Shown here in pieces: positions 33,341 to 46,273 of a DNA stretch of 64,000 nt. Position numbers and translations under genes: made by a program. A model generated the notes under the pieces. That model did not search any database, was not told where the DNA came from, and saw only the letters and a program-made list of their open reading frames with translations. Location: assembly GCF_018320785.1 (NCBI RefSeq), contig NC_054878.1, forward strand, positions 47,265,561 to 47,329,560. The letters are read 5' to 3'. Source of the stretch: Cheilinus undulatus. Its lineage: Eukaryota; Chordata; Actinopteri; Labriformes; Labridae. Numbering within the stretch: position 1 is the stretch's first letter; each line of letters starts with the position of its first letter.

Positions 33341-33847
33341 AACTCAGATTCAATCTGGACTAGAGTTCACCAGAAGGACTGTGGGAGACTCCATGGTCAA
33401 GAGGAAGAAAGTTCTTTGGTCTGATGAGACCAGAATGGAGCTTTAGACCATCAGATACTGACATCAGCACAAACACACCATCCCCACTGTGGAGCACGCT
33501 GGTGGCAGCTTTGTGCTGTGGGGATGCTTCTCAGCAGCATCGTGCTGTGGGGATGCTTCTCAGCAGCTGGCCCTGGAAGGCTTGTAAAGGTAGTGGGTAA
33601 AATGAATGCAGTGAAATATAGGAGAACTCTGGAGGACAATCTTATTCAGTCTGACAGAGGACTATGACTTTTAGTCCATTCAGAGGTGGACTTGCTGGTA
33701 TGTTTGGGATCATCGTCCTGCTCCATATCCATGATGGACGGATGTTCTCCTTCAGGATTTTCTGCTAGAGAGCTGAATTCATGGGTCCAGACCACCACCA
33801 TGTTTGACTGTTGGTCTGCTGTTCTTTTGATGGAATGATGTTTTTAG

Positions 33848-34096
33848 TCAAATGTGAGACGAGCCTTTGTGTTCTTTTTTGCTCAGCAGTAGTTTTGCCT
33901 GGGAACTCTCCCATGATGCCATTGTTGCCCAGTCTTGTTTTGATTGTTGGATCTTGAACTCTGACCTTAACTGAGTCAGTGAGGCCTGCAGGTCTTTAGA
34001 TGTGGTTCTGGGTTCTTCTGGGACCTCCTGGATGAGTCGTCCATGTTCTCTTGGAGTCATGTTGGTAGGCCGGCCACTCCTGGGAAGGTTCACCAC
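33848..34096 (-). pseudogene. Tc1-like transposase fragment, opposite strand
   Basis: Read on -: NLPRSGRPTNMTPREHGRLI then TTSKDLQASL, the same transposase region as at 33100 but from a different subfamily and on the other strand. The rest of that element (33650-34250) is decayed. Confidence 0.7.
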
Positions 34097-34763
34097 TGTT
34101 CAGTTTTCTCCATTTGTGGATAATAGCTCTCAGTTTGGTTGTCTGGAGTCCCAAAGCCTTAGAAATGTCTTTGTAACCCTTTCAGACTGACAGTGACTTT
34201 GTTTCTCATCTGTTCTTCTGAAGATGGTTCCATGATGTGTTGGAGAATATCAGCCTATAATTATGATATTCATTCATTGGTCCTTACTATGGGATACTGT
34301 TTCATTGTTCTTTAGGAAGTTTTTGTTCTGTTCTGTTGGAAAAAGGAAGCTAAAGCATGCTGGTGACTGAATAAGGATGACTTTGTGCTTCTTTTATCAG
34401 GTTACGCTGCCACCTGTAGGACGTCTCAGCACACTACAGGGCTAAGAGGACCGACCAGCTGTTAATACAACTGATAAAGCACTAAATATGATTGCTGAGA
34501 GTATCAGACAATGCCGTTCATAGATGATCATGATTGGGACATCCCTAGCCAGGACACGTGTAGAGGAGAGGTATGAAAGCTGTAGGAGGACTCCTGCCTC
34601 CGCTCCTGAGGTTTAACTCCATATAAACCAGCAAACATTAAAAATCAGAGTGCTGTAGTTAAGGAGCAGAGAGCTGAGAGTAGAGGTCTTTCTTCTGTCT
34701 GCAGAGGAACATTCAGGTCTTTGTCTAAGTCTCCATCGTGTGGTTTACACGTCTCGTCTGCAG

Positions 34764-34803
34764 CTCCTCGACTCTCTGAAGAAGAAGTCATCGACCTGTG
34801 GAA
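34764..34803 (+). CDS. Candidate small gene, exon 2 (hypothetical)
   Basis: Acceptor CGTCTCGTCTGCAG, donor GAA|GTGAGT. In the phase set by exon 1 this 40-bp exon reads APRLSEEEVIDLW, an acidic, helix-like stretch, and leaves AA to form Lys with exon 3. An alternative acceptor at 34704 (TTCTTCTGTCTGCAG) would give a 99-bp exon; joined to exon 1 it runs in a different frame and stops just inside exon 3. Two competing acceptors weaken the coding claim. Confidence 0.3.
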
Positions 34804-34809
34804 GTGAGT

Positions 34810-35559
34810 GAACTCGGCTCTTCGTTGTTTGTGATCAATAAAAGAAATGTTCCTGCAGATGAGAGAAGAAAAATGGGCGCCGTCCTCGACCTTCCTCTTT
34901 AATCACACTCTTTAGTACTGACTCAGAGCCTTTATCGGAGTTAAACTGAGGCTTACAGAGGAACGATGAGGCGTTCACTGAGACCATGAGACCTGCTTCA
35001 CAGAGACACTAGAAAAGTTTCACTTTATTCAAACTCAGCAGCTCAAACACAGGAGGAAGACACAGAAAACACCAGGGCACCGTTTACTAGTCAGTTTATT
35101 ACAAAGTCTGTAGAGACCAATTATTTTTACTGCTTACAATTGTCATTTACATACCAATGTTGGCCCGGTAGCAACTTATTAAACGAGTCATTAATGGCTC
35201 GTTAACCAGTGAATGAATGATTCATAAATAAATGAATATGTAATGATGACATCATGATTCAGTATTTAATAAAAGCCCCCTTTAATGACAAATCAAAATA
35301 TTCAGTTTACCTAAAAAAACACTGAAGACTTAGTCTCTATTTACCTTTAAACTAAAGCCTAACTGTCAGTTAATAACTGGTTCATTCCCTGGTTAGAGAG
35401 AGTTGTTATTAAACTCACCAGGTCAAACCAACAGCGCCGTGTTTCAGTGGTGCTGTGAGCAGCACTGCTGTGCTCTGAGGCACATCTGGGTGTGCTTTTG
35501 GGGTTTGTATAACAACACATCATTAATTTAACTGCACGATTGCTGAAGATACTATAAAT
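34810..35559. other. Unique intergenic sequence
   Basis: No gene or defined repeat seen. Short unique blocks here (for example 34860-35000) would be worth testing for conservation. Confidence 0.35.
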
Positions 35560-36240
35560 CACTGATCATCAACTGGAGGCCCGGGGGCCACATCAGGCCC
35601 CCCAGAGCTTCCTGTCCGGCCCCCGAAAGATCATTTGATTCAGAAAAGGACGGAAAGAAGATTTTAAGAGTATCCTTTTGCTTTAAATATCCGCAGCTGT
35701 TAAGTCCATCCCAATTAACATTAAAATAGTTTTAGAATGACTAACCATTTGATCTGTTTTTACAGAAATTTACTGTCAGAATTAGTCCATATTTAAAAAA
35801 TGGTTAAGGTTGGCAGAAGTGTTGCAAAAATTGGCAGAAAAAAGTTGTGAAAAGAGGTTCAAATGTGTCAAAAATGGTAAAGGAGAAAAAAGGGGCAAAA
35901 GGTATCAAAAATTGGTTACAAATGACAAAAAAAGTGCAAGAAAGTAAAGAAAAGGGCTTAAAAGTGGCAAACATTGGAGAAAAGTGGCAATAATTGATAA
36001 TAGAGTGGCATAGAGTGGATAAAACATGCAGAAAAAGTTTAAAGGGGGTTAAAAAAATTTTTAAAAAATGGGTTAATGAGGCAAAAAGGGGCAAAAAGTA
36101 TCAAAAATGGGTTAAAAGTGGGACAAATGGTTTTAAAGTTGCAAAAATTATAGAAAAAATGTAATAAAAGGGGTTAAAATCATCCGAAAATTGTGTTAAA
36201 GAGGCAAAAAGTGTCAAAATGGGTTAAGATTGTCACTTCA
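35560..36240. mobile_element. hAT-like element, CACTGATCATCAACTGG family, right end unclear
   Basis: Begins CACTGATCATCAACTGGAGG, then CCCGGGGGCCACATCAGG; from about 35800 the interior is AAAAGTGGCAAAAATGG-type minisatellite. Same left part as 43063 and 46047. Confidence 0.6.
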
Positions 36241-37237
36241 GAAGTCATCTGAAACTTTTCTCTTTTTTACCTTCACTTTAGATTGTTTTTATCATTTTTC
36301 TGTAAAAGATTCACTGTAAGTTTTTATTTTCTTCCAGAAAATATGAAGTTTTGCTCAAACTCAGAATAGGAAGTAAAGTACACTTACTGGTAGGTCAAGA
36401 AAGTACGATTCGTTTTTTCACTCAGAGAAAGGAGCTTGTAGACATGAACTGGAGAGTGTAAAAACTGGGATCACTGGGTGTCAATGAGTCATTTTGTACA
36501 TGCACTCCTGCATCCTTCCTTTATATAAACATCTACTAGACTTCATATCATTATTTGGCACACTGGAAAAAATTTAATTGATTTAAATTTAATTGATTTA
36601 AATGTGAAGTTTTATAGTCATTAAAACTCAAGTTCCTTTTTTAGTGAGTACATTTCCTTTAAGAGCGTTTTGTTAAAGTGACAAAATTTAGACCTCAGAA
36701 ATGTTTCAGATTCAGCATTTGTAACTTTTTTATTCAGTATAATGTTTGTTCTTTTTCATTATAAACTCAGAGCATTCTCTACACCTGCACTGCTCGAGTA
36801 CAGGTGCACTCAGGTATGAACACCTTGAGCCATGAGAGTCTCAGCCATTGTCAAAATCTTACATCTGTTTGGCCTTGGGAACGTTATGATATTTGTTACA
36901 CCAAAGAAAAGCTGTGATAGTAATGAAATGAATATTCAGATGGATTTTCTTCAGCCTTGGAGCCATCAGGTTTAAATTTAGGTTACCTGAAGAGAATTAG
37001 AAATAACCCAAGTTCAGTTCAACTCCATTTATTCAGAGCTTTTTGTTAAACTTTCCAGACTTTGGGTTTGTGACAGTTTTTACTGATTTTTGAGTGAAAC
37101 TTTTTCTCTTTTCTTCAAAACTTTTAAAATCAAATTTGATGACACCTGTGTGCTTTCACTAAAATCATAGAACTTCTGCTTATAATGTAGTATTTCTGAA
37201 AAGTGATATTCTACTGATAGTAGTAGTACAGGAGGTA
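36241..37237. other. Unique intergenic sequence
   Basis: A/T-rich, no recognised repeat or gene apart from a short direct repeat TTTAAATTTAATTGATT near 36580. Confidence 0.35.
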
Positions 37238-37720
<483 letters not shown>

Positions 37721-38061
37721 TTGATTGAAGTTCGTTACAGTGATGTAGAACTAGTCCACTTCTTTACAAACTCACAGACAGCTCAGAGGATGAGTCAGAA
37801 GTCATCAAACATTTACTTTTTTAAATGGGTTCCTTTTTCCGAGTCCATGTCATAATCTTAGGTCTAAGATAAATCTTAGATAAAAGCAGGCCTGGATCCA
37901 AACAGGAAGTCAGTTTTAGTTTTGGACTGTTGAAAAATCCACAATGACTCAAAAACTTTTTAAAATCAATATAGTGTGTAATAATGTGATTAATGACGGT
38001 TTAAAATGTAGATATTTTGACATCCCTGTGTATAATCCTTCAGTTTCTTTCTTTCCCACAG

Positions 38062-38480
38062 ATCTCTGGAGGTAAAACCACCTGTGACTGAGGCTGAAGG
38101 AGCCTCTCCCCTCCTCACCCATCCTCACCCCTTTATGCTTCCTGCCTCCTCTCTCTCTCTCTCTCTCCCCTCGGTTTAATCCTCGGCTCTCTGGAGGAGC
38201 TTTAGGCCAAGCAGCTGGGGCCCCTGAACGCCTCTTGAAAAGGCAGCCCACTCCAACCAGGAGGGCGAGGGTGAGGGGGGAGGGGGGGCGTCCAGACCAC
38301 CTGGCTCCTGAAATACAACATTAAGAAAAATCCATCGACCTTTAAATCCACTCAGAGAGGAAGGAGGAGACTCTGGTGACCACAACGACAGAGGACTAAA
38401 ACGATCCACCCGTCATCTTCGTCTCTGTGTTCCATTCATTTCTATGATCAGAATCCTGAAATAAAGGATCAAACTTGAGT
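38062..38480 (+). CDS. Candidate small gene, last exon (hypothetical) with poly(A) signal
   Basis: A strong acceptor (TTTCTTTCTTTCCCACAG) precedes 38062. The first A completes Lys; then SLEVKPPVTEAEGASPLL and a Pro/Ser/Leu stretch from a CT microsatellite lead to TAA at 38177-38179. The remainder would be 3' UTR with AATAAA at 38460-38465. The splice site and poly(A) signal support a transcript end; coding is only inferred, and the CT-repeat part of the frame is not informative. Confidence 0.3.
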
Positions 38481-38978
38481 TCTTCTCTGTGTTTGTTACT
38501 GACAAAAATATCTGAACAGATCCCTGTTTTTAGTTTCATATCAGGGTTGGAGCCCAATTTAGGAAGATCTGGAGCCATGCTACCTAGAAATGGCTTACCA
38601 AGCAGTTATACGCACTGTTTAAGCTATTCTGAAAACACTAGAATGCCAACAAATCAACATAATTTGGGCAACAATAACTCAGCTCCTTCTAAAAACGACA
38701 TCCTTTAGAGCTAACTTCATTTTCTACTATGTAAATCTTCTCAAAGTGTCCCAATCCTTCTGAAACCAACGTACTCCGACTCTGACGGCCCAAAAGGGTA
38801 AAAACTGTGTATTTTTAGAGTTATATAGCAAAGGTAGAGGAATGATCAATAAAAGTCTAAAACTGATTTAACCAAATTCAACAGGCATCCCAGATAGCTG
38901 AGATCAGCCATATTCAAAGTTTTAACCCAGTCTTATTATTTTTCTGCTGCAGAAAAAAGCTGACACAATGCTGATGTC

Positions 38979-39608
38979 TAAGGGCGCATTCACACCAGAG
39001 CTGTTTGGTCCGCTTCAAACGAAGTCTGGTCCGTTTTCCCAGATAGTCCGGTTCGTTTGGAGTGGTGTGAAAGCTCACACAAACTCTGGTGCAGACCAAT
39101 CAAGTGGACTCTGGTCCAGGAAGTGGCATAAAGCGTAATGATATACAGATTTATATGTGATTTAATACATTCAAATACATGTAGGTACCTCGCTTGGCGT
39201 CTGTGTATCCATAGCAACATGTCGTAGTGTGTGCTTATTTATTCGTGTCGTGTAAAGAACGACATGTTGGACACCGTCTCACTGGCTGCTCCTTATGCCC
39301 CAATGCAAGAGCAGAAACCCCAAGACAGCATAAATTCTGTGTTCTTTTCATTGTTTATGTGAAAAAAGACCGGTGGAAGGAGCTGGATTTCCCCGCTTCG
39401 TCTTCTTCTACGCCGGCGTTTCTTCTTGGTAGCCGTATGTTTGTGACGACAGTGCCCCTAGCGGGCAGAGGCTGTAGGTGTTCAGACGGTCTGGTCCGTT
39501 TAACAAAAATCAGTATGAATGCAAACCGAAGGAACGTGCAGCATTGTTGCAATTTCCGTTCCAAAACGGACCGAGTCACCCGGACTATCAGGTGTGAAAA
39601 CGACCTGA
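38979..39608. mobile_element. MITE with GCATTCACACC-type inverted ends
   Basis: Left end AGGGCGCATTCACACC, right end GGTGTGAAAACGACCT. Several GGTCCGTTT/AAACGGACC words form internal inverted repeats. Superfamily uncertain. Confidence 0.55.
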
Positions 39609-40790
39609 GGCTGTCAAAAGATAAATAGTTTTGATCACGGTTAATCGCGATTAATCAAACCTTTTTTCTAGCATTTTCAAACTACATCATTTTGCATTTT
39701 AAACTGTTTTGGTCTCATTTAGGATTTTCTACAGGCTAGCTGATATTTGTTTGGACCAGTGGTGGGTAGAGTACACAGTTACAGTACTCAAGTAAAAGTA
39801 CTGCTTAAAATAAGTACTTGAGTAAGAGTGGGGTGGGGTGGAAACACGGTGAGGCAAAGCATTGACTTCGCTACAGGTGGACTGTCATGGTGGAAGCATC
39901 CGGATCACCGTCTGGATCCAGGAATGTTTTTAAAGGATCCTTCACTGTTGAGAGAGACGGCTAATGGCGGAGGTCTGCGCTCTCCGAGTGCTTTTCTAGT
40001 TTTAGTTTTACTTTTTAGCTCCAAGTTATGAATTTTTATCCTGATTATCACTCAACAACTTTGTCCAGTTAGCCCCACGTTATAACCATGTTAGGTATAA
40101 TCACTGATATCAGAGATATGCCACACACATGATAATACTATCAGCTACAACGTAACGTTAAATGGCATGTAAAATCCCATTTGTGGCAGAGTTGCAGAGG
40201 TGAGCACAACATTGTGTTTAGTTTTTGTTAAACCTTCTTATTTTCTTTTTTTTTCTCCACTCTTTCTCTCTTCTTTGTCCCACTGGGGTTTGGGGTGGGT
40301 GGTGGGGTGGAGGGCCATCACATCCTAACCAGAACTCTAATATTTTATTACAACTAAACCCAACCTGTTGTCTTAATTGGAAGGACAGCCTTGTGTTACT
40401 ACAATATTTCATGTTTACCCTACCACTCTGTGATTTGGAAGCTTGTTTTTTTTTTTAGGCTAATAGTTTATTTGTTTCTTAACATGAAGTTAACCACAGA
40501 AAAATGGACTTATGATGAACTGAAAATGAAATAAGAGAACATTAAAAAGGTTCAGATGTTTTCTGACTCATCCACTGAGCTGTCTGTGAGTTTGAAAGGT
40601 AAATGAGACATTAAGGAGCAGAGGTGGATTTATTTTACATCACTGAGGCTGCAGAGAGACGCTGATGTGCTTCATCCAAGTGGACTGAAAGAGATGATAA
40701 AGCATGCAATTAATCACCATATTAAAACAAGTGCACTTATTGTGGACCTTAATTAATTGTAATTAATGCAATTAATCTTGACAGCCCTAC
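39609..40790. mobile_element. Composite of nested MITEs
   Basis: The outer element runs from GAGGCTGTCAAAAGATAAA (39609) to TAATCTTGACAGCCCTAC (40790). Inside, 39764-39830 and 40010-40210 match the ends of the 26251-27575 element (CAGTGGTGGGTAGAGTACAC), itself interrupted at 39835-40009 by an antisense copy of the dispersed repeat at 5241. Confidence 0.5.
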
Positions 40791-40899
40791 TGATTTCAGT
40801 GGTTTCACTGATAAAACCTTAAAATCTAAAGAACACCACCGTCTGATGTGGGTCAAAACCATCCGTCCCATTATTTCCAATGAGCCGCCAGTGAAAATG

Positions 40900-41700
40900 C
40901 CACACCGCGGCATTCCCTTTTCATCACTTTTTAGCACCAATTTTAGCGCATTTTTACCACTTAAAACCCATTTGTGTCTATTTTAAACCCTTGCCACCTC
41001 TTTTTTTCTGCCTGTTTTTGCCTCTTCTAAACCAATTCTTGCCACTTTCTGCCTATTGTTGCCTCTATCAACCACTTCTTACACCCCTTTTTGTCCAGTT
41101 TAACCACAGTGATTCCATTTTTGCCAGTCAATTTTTCATCCCAGTCCACCAAAGTTTTTGCACTTTAAAGCCATTTCAGTCACTTTTTAATCCCCTTTTA
41201 TCACTTTTTGTGTCCATTTTTGCAAATGTAATCATTTTTTGGTTATTTTTTTGCCATTTTTAACCCATTTATGTTCTTTAAAAATCCCATTTCAACAACT
41301 TTTCCACATTAACTTATTCAAGCAAATTTTACCCATTTTGAATGTTTTTAACAAAAGTTATTTTCATTTTAAAACGGATATTTACTACACAAATGAGTAG
41401 ATACAGATATTTGTTGCTTTGATAAGAGTGGTTATTATTCAGGTCAAATATATAATATGGTTTTCACAGCTTAACTTCACAATGGACTATGGTTTTGCTG
41501 ACTTCCATGGGCCCCCAGTTTGGCTGGCTCCCAAAACCCCTTCCCCTTTATCCCTCCTAATGGGCAGCCTTGTCTGCAAATGACCACTCCTGCATGTTCA
41601 TGGCTGTGTTCAGCCACATTCAGGTACAGTGGGGGTCCCCGGTCTCTGGCACCTTTATTTTGGGTGTCGCGGGCTGAAAAGGTCTAGAAACCCTGCTTTA
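40900..41700. repeat. TTTTTGCCACTTTT-type minisatellite region with hAT-like end
   Basis: Degenerate TTTTTGCCACTTTT / ACCCATTTTTGCC words at 40910-41340, then a GGTCTAGAAACCCTG end near 41680. Probably a decayed hAT-like element. Confidence 0.45.
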
Positions 41701-42099
41701 GGCCACTGCTCTAGTCCTGACGCCACCGACCACAGCTGGCAGAGTGTTTCCACAGAGACCAGCGTTATGTCCATCTCAGCTGCCGTAGTAGCAGCTCTGT
41801 TTGAGTAGACAGAGGCCTCAGCTGCTGGGGTAACACCACTGCTCCTCTGGTTTTTCACTTACCTGAAGAGGCGGGGAGGCGATCCCTGAACGGGCTTTCA
41901 GCTCTGGAATCAAACACCTGTCCACCTGGCTGGTGGAGAGTTTAACTGTGGACACGCTGCTGCAGGTGTGTGTGTGGGACGGCGATTGGAGCACGTCAAA
42001 ATGAAACACTACTAACTCACTGTCTTATTGTGGTTTTAGTCAGAATGTGCATGATTTATTTTATAGCTTCAAAGCAAACAAAGCCTCTCACCCCCCTTT

Positions 42100-42155
42100 A
42101 GATCTTTGGCGCCCCCCCAGGGGTCCCGACCCCCACGTTGGGAACCACTGGTCTA
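42100..42155. mobile_element. hAT-like terminal fragment
   Basis: GGGGTCCCGACCCCCACGTT followed by GGGAACCACTG, the common end of fish hAT/Charlie-type elements. Confidence 0.5.
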
Positions 42156-42685
42156 TTGTGTTGATTTGGAGAGTTAAAAATCAGTTGAGCCTGTCCTCAT
42201 GCTTGTTTTTAAGATTTTAAACTGGTCTGGTGTCCCCAGCCATGGTTTTACTGCAGTCTTTACACCCAGGGACGTGTTTCTAGTATTTATTTTCCTCTTC
42301 AGCACATCAAACATCAGTGAATGTCTGAGATTTATGTATTGAAATGAAGGTTAAACCTCCCTCTCTGCAGCAGGAGGAAAAGAAAAGCCTCCATCTCGAC
42401 CTGCAGCCTTATTCTGAGCACTGGCGAGGTTAAAGGTCCAAGTGTTCTTCACAAATCATTCACTGTGTCTGCTCAGTGTCTCTGTCGGGTCGACCGGGGG
42501 GGTCAAGGCTCCGGCTCTGCACCACTTGGCAGTTTGGAGCTGCATCAAGAAACATGAGAAACATGGAAAAAACACGGCTCTGTGTGTTTGTGCTGAAGAG
42601 CTCTCTGCTGCACGCTGAAGAGCTGGGGAGAACACCAGCCAGCTCCACAGCGCCATCATGAGGCCATTCTGCACTTCTGTCTCTG

Positions 42686-42973
42686 TCATAATATCGAATA
42701 ATATTTCTCCGCCGCAGACAAAGCTCCACACATTACCCAGACACCTCTGTGTGGAGCATTTAACACATTTCCCCACCAGTGTTTCAGGCAGTGTGTCGAA
42801 GTTTGACCAGAAAAGTTGGGAATTCTTTCCCACTTTGTACATCTAGTGCAGAGTTGAAGTTGTTTTATTTTTCCGTTCCTAATGCTCCATACATTTTCAG
42901 TTGGAGAGATGTCTGGAATACATGCAGGCCAGTTTAGGCCCCGCCCTCTTTCCCCTGGAAGACATATCGTCAT
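42686..42973 (-). pseudogene. Tc1-like transposase C-terminal fragment
   Basis: On -, LNWPACIPDISPTENVWSI is the segment around the last catalytic acidic residue of Tc1-like transposases. Flanking sequence (42460-42840) may belong to the same relic. No intact gene. Confidence 0.7.
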
Positions 42974-43062
42974 AACTCCTTCAGAATGTGTGTTATATTA
43001 AATGTAAATAAATAATCTGCAGTAGAAATGTGTGCACATTGCAGGCATAGTATACCATACAC

Positions 43063-44500
43063 CACTGATCATCAACTGGCGGCCCGAGCGCCACATCAGG
43101 CCCCCCAAAGCTTCCTGTCCGGCCCTGAGAAGATCATTCATTTAGAAAGGGAGGAAAAGAAGATGTTCTGGTTTCAAGACCCCCTCCCCCAAAAACAAAT
43201 AAGTAGTGAAAAGAGGTAAAATGGGTGTATCAAAAGTGGGTAAAACAGTGCAAAAAATTAATAAAAGGGGTTAAAAAGTGGCCAGAATGGATACAAGAGT
43301 GGCACAAAGGGGAAAGTATGCAGGAAAAGTGGTGTAAAGAGGTAAATATGGCAAAAAACAAAAGGTACAAAGCATCAAAAATGGGTGAAAGTGGCAAAAA
43401 TAGTGCAAAAAAGTAAAAAGTATTAAAAAAAAAAAAAAAAAAAAAAAAACAGAAGGGTTTAAAAGTGGCCAAAATGCATACAAGAGTGGTATAAGGGAAA
43501 AAAGCATGCAGGAAGAATGATGGACAGAGGCAAAATGGCAAAAAATGGTAAAGAGGAAATAAGGGGCAAAAAGTTTTTTAAAAATGGGTTAAAATGTGGC
43601 AACAATGGTGCAGAAAAAGTAATAAAAGGGGTTAAAAAGTGGCCAAAATGGATGCAAGAGTGGCACAAAGGGGGAAAGTATGCAGGAAAAGTAGTGAAAA
43701 GAGGTAAAATGGGTGTATCAAAAGTGGGTAGAAATGGCAAAAACAGTGCAAAAAATTAATAAAAGGGGTTAAAAAGTGGCCAGAATGGATACAAGAGTGG
43801 CACAAAGCGGAAAGTATGCAGGAAAAGTGGTGTAAAGAGGTAAATATGGCAAAAAACAAAAGGTACAAAGCATCAAAAATGGGTGAAAGTGGCAAAAATT
43901 GTGCAAAAAAGTTAAAAAAAAAAAAAAAAGTTAAAAAAAAAAAAAAAAGAAGGGTTTAAAAGTGGCCAAAATGCATACAAGAGTGGTATAAGGGAAAAAG
44001 CATGCAGGAAGAATGATGGACAGAGGCAAAATGGCAAAAAATGGTAAAGAGGAAATAAGGGGCAAAAAGTTTTTTAAAAATGGGTTAAAATGTGGCAACA
44101 ATGGTGCAGAAAAAGTAATAAAAGGGGTTAAAAAGTGGCCAAAATGGATAAAAGTCTGATATAAGGGAAAAAGCATGCAAGCAAAGTGGTGTGAAGAGGT
44201 AAAATGTGGCCAAAAAAAGTGTACAAAGTGGCAAAAATGGTGCAAAAAAAGTAATAAAAAAAGGGTTAAAAAGTGGCCAAAATGGATAAGAGTGGTATAA
44301 AGGGGAAAAGCATGCAGAGAAAATAGTAGACAGAGGTTAAATGTGGCCAAAAAAATGGTAAAGGAAATAAGGGGCAAAAAGTTTTTAAAAATAGGTTAAA
44401 AGTGGCAACAATGGTGCAGAAATAGCCTGGTAAAGTCATGGAAATGGCCAAGTTAAAAAGTGTAAAGGGGTTTAAAAGTGTCACAAATGAGTTTATATTG
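43063..44500. mobile_element. hAT-like element expanded by a ~490-bp internal tandem duplication
   Basis: Begins CACTGATCATCAACTGGCGG. The interior is AAAAGTGGCAAAAATGG-type repeat in which 43212-43700 and 43701-44140 are near-identical (GAGGTAAAATGGGTGTATCA at both starts), including an A-run (about 27 at 43424; shorter and split in the second copy). The right terminal repeat is not recognised. Confidence 0.65.
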
Positions 44501-45180
44501 GTGCTAAATCTCAGCTGGGGAGGGTCCGGTTTCTGGGGCTTTCAGGGTCAGTTCTGTTGTCAGGTCTGTCTCCTTGTGGCCTGCTGTGTCATAGATAATA
44601 GAGATAGATCTCACTGCTAATGCACAGACATGTCCTGTGTTTAGAAAGAAAATACCAATACAATAATATGTTACTCACACCAAAACATGGATTTAATTTG
44701 ATTTATTTGAAAGTCTCTGTCCAGACTAACTCTGGCCCTTGTTGTGCATCTTCCCCTCTTTATGCCCACAAATCCTTCCCTCCTATGTTCACTAAGACAG
44801 ACCTGGTGATGGTCAAACACTTTTTCTCCTGTCCCTCATAAACATCATCATCATCATCATCATCTCTCTCTCTCCCTCCCTTTTTAAACGTGGTTATTGA
44901 TTTGATTAGAGCTTTGCTGCCACCTGCTGTCTGAAGATTGAACAGCAGTCTGTTAAAGTTTAAATGAATGAGCTCACATTGAAGAATTCCTACTAATGAA
45001 ACTAAAATCTGGACCTTAACCATAAGGACCCACCATAACAGGTGTCACATGACCTTTAAATGTCCTGTAAGAGGCCTTGCATAGCTTTATTCGTGACTTA
45101 AACTAAAAAAGTCCCTGATTGAAACACACTGAACATTCTGATGTGGTCATGTGATCGGCTGAATAATTCAAACATGGAAA
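44501..45180. other. Unique intergenic sequence with small ATC/CT microsatellite
   Basis: A short (ATC)n then (CT)n run at 44845-44880. Nothing else seen. Confidence 0.4.
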
Positions 45181-45720
45181 AAATTAAATAGGCTGAAAAA
45201 AGAGCTATAACTTTGGAAAGCAACAGTGAAAAGGGTTCAAAAGAGGCAACAATGGGATTAAAATGGCAAAAACAAAATTATAGAAATGCAACAAGAGAAA
45301 AAATGTGAAGAAAATTTTGAAAAGTGGTTAAAAGAGACAGAAATTGGTTGAAGAGGCAAAAACAGGTTAAAAAAATGCCAGTTAAACTTGTAAAAACAGG
45401 TCAAAAACCGGCAAAATTTGTCAAAATGAGTTCAAAGTGGGAATAAATGGCTAGAAGTAAAATACATTTGCAGAATTGTGTTTTGAATAGGCAAAAACGG
45501 GTTACAGAAATGCACAAAAGGGTGCCAAAATGGGTGGAAAATGGTGAAAAGCTGTCAAAAGAGGCAAGAAAAAGGTGCAAAGTGAAGAAAAATTGCAAAA
45601 TTCACTAGATAAAGTAGGAAAATGGGGTTCAAATGTGAATTTAAAGTGAAAAAAATGAGTCTAGAGTGTGAAAAAGTGGCATAAATGAACAGAAACAGTG
45701 GTGAAAAGGGGTTAAAAAGC
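45181..45720. repeat. Degenerate GTGGCAAAAATGG-type minisatellite
   Basis: The same words as in the hAT-type elements nearby, but with no recognisable terminal repeats. Confidence 0.5.
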
Positions 45721-46046
45721 TGCTATTTCACTGATCAGCACACATGCATTGATGTCATCAATGAATCCTGACTGTGGAGGGACCATTCACCAGGTTTTTG
45801 TTGAAAAAAAGCCCCTGAAAATGATTTTTGTTGTATAATCTAACTGATTTTGGCTTATGATGTATAAATACAAATGAAAAGATAAAATTTTGCCACTCTG
45901 CAATCAAGACTGGAGAGTAAATGTATTTATCAATAATAGATGATGATAATAAAAGCCCAGCGTGACATAAAAGTAACATTTCCTGCCCTTGACATTAGAG
46001 ATAAGTGTATTTTTTAAGTCAGAAATGTGTTGTACATACTCTCCTA

Positions 46047-46273
46047 CACTGATCATCAACTGGCGGCCCGGGGGCCACATCAGGCCCCCCAAAGCTTCCT
46101 GTCTGGCCCTCAAAAGATCATTGAATTCAGAAAAGGAGGAAAAGAAGATTTTAAGAGTATCTTTTGGCTTTAAATATCTGCAGCTGTTCAGTGCTCTAAA
46201 ACCTTCAACATCTTCCTAATCATCGTTTGGGGGCCGGATTTGGAGTTCTGGGGCCACCAGTTGATGATCACTG
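46047..46273. mobile_element. Short two-ended hAT-like MITE (227 bp)
   Basis: Begins CACTGATCATCAACTGGCGG and ends CCAGTTGATGATCACTG, clear inverted repeats. It lacks the minisatellite interior found in the 35560 and 43063 copies, so it may be the compact form. The flanking octamers do not match. Confidence 0.7.

Larger units (their letters stand above)
31690..33660 (+). mobile_element. Tc1-like element relic interrupted by a hAT insertion
   Basis: The left region TAAAAGTATTGATCCCCTTT resembles the Tc1-like end at 37238. After the hAT at 31746-32771 the same element continues, with transposase remnants around 33100-33340 and 33470-33640. The right end is not clearly located. Confidence 0.5.
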
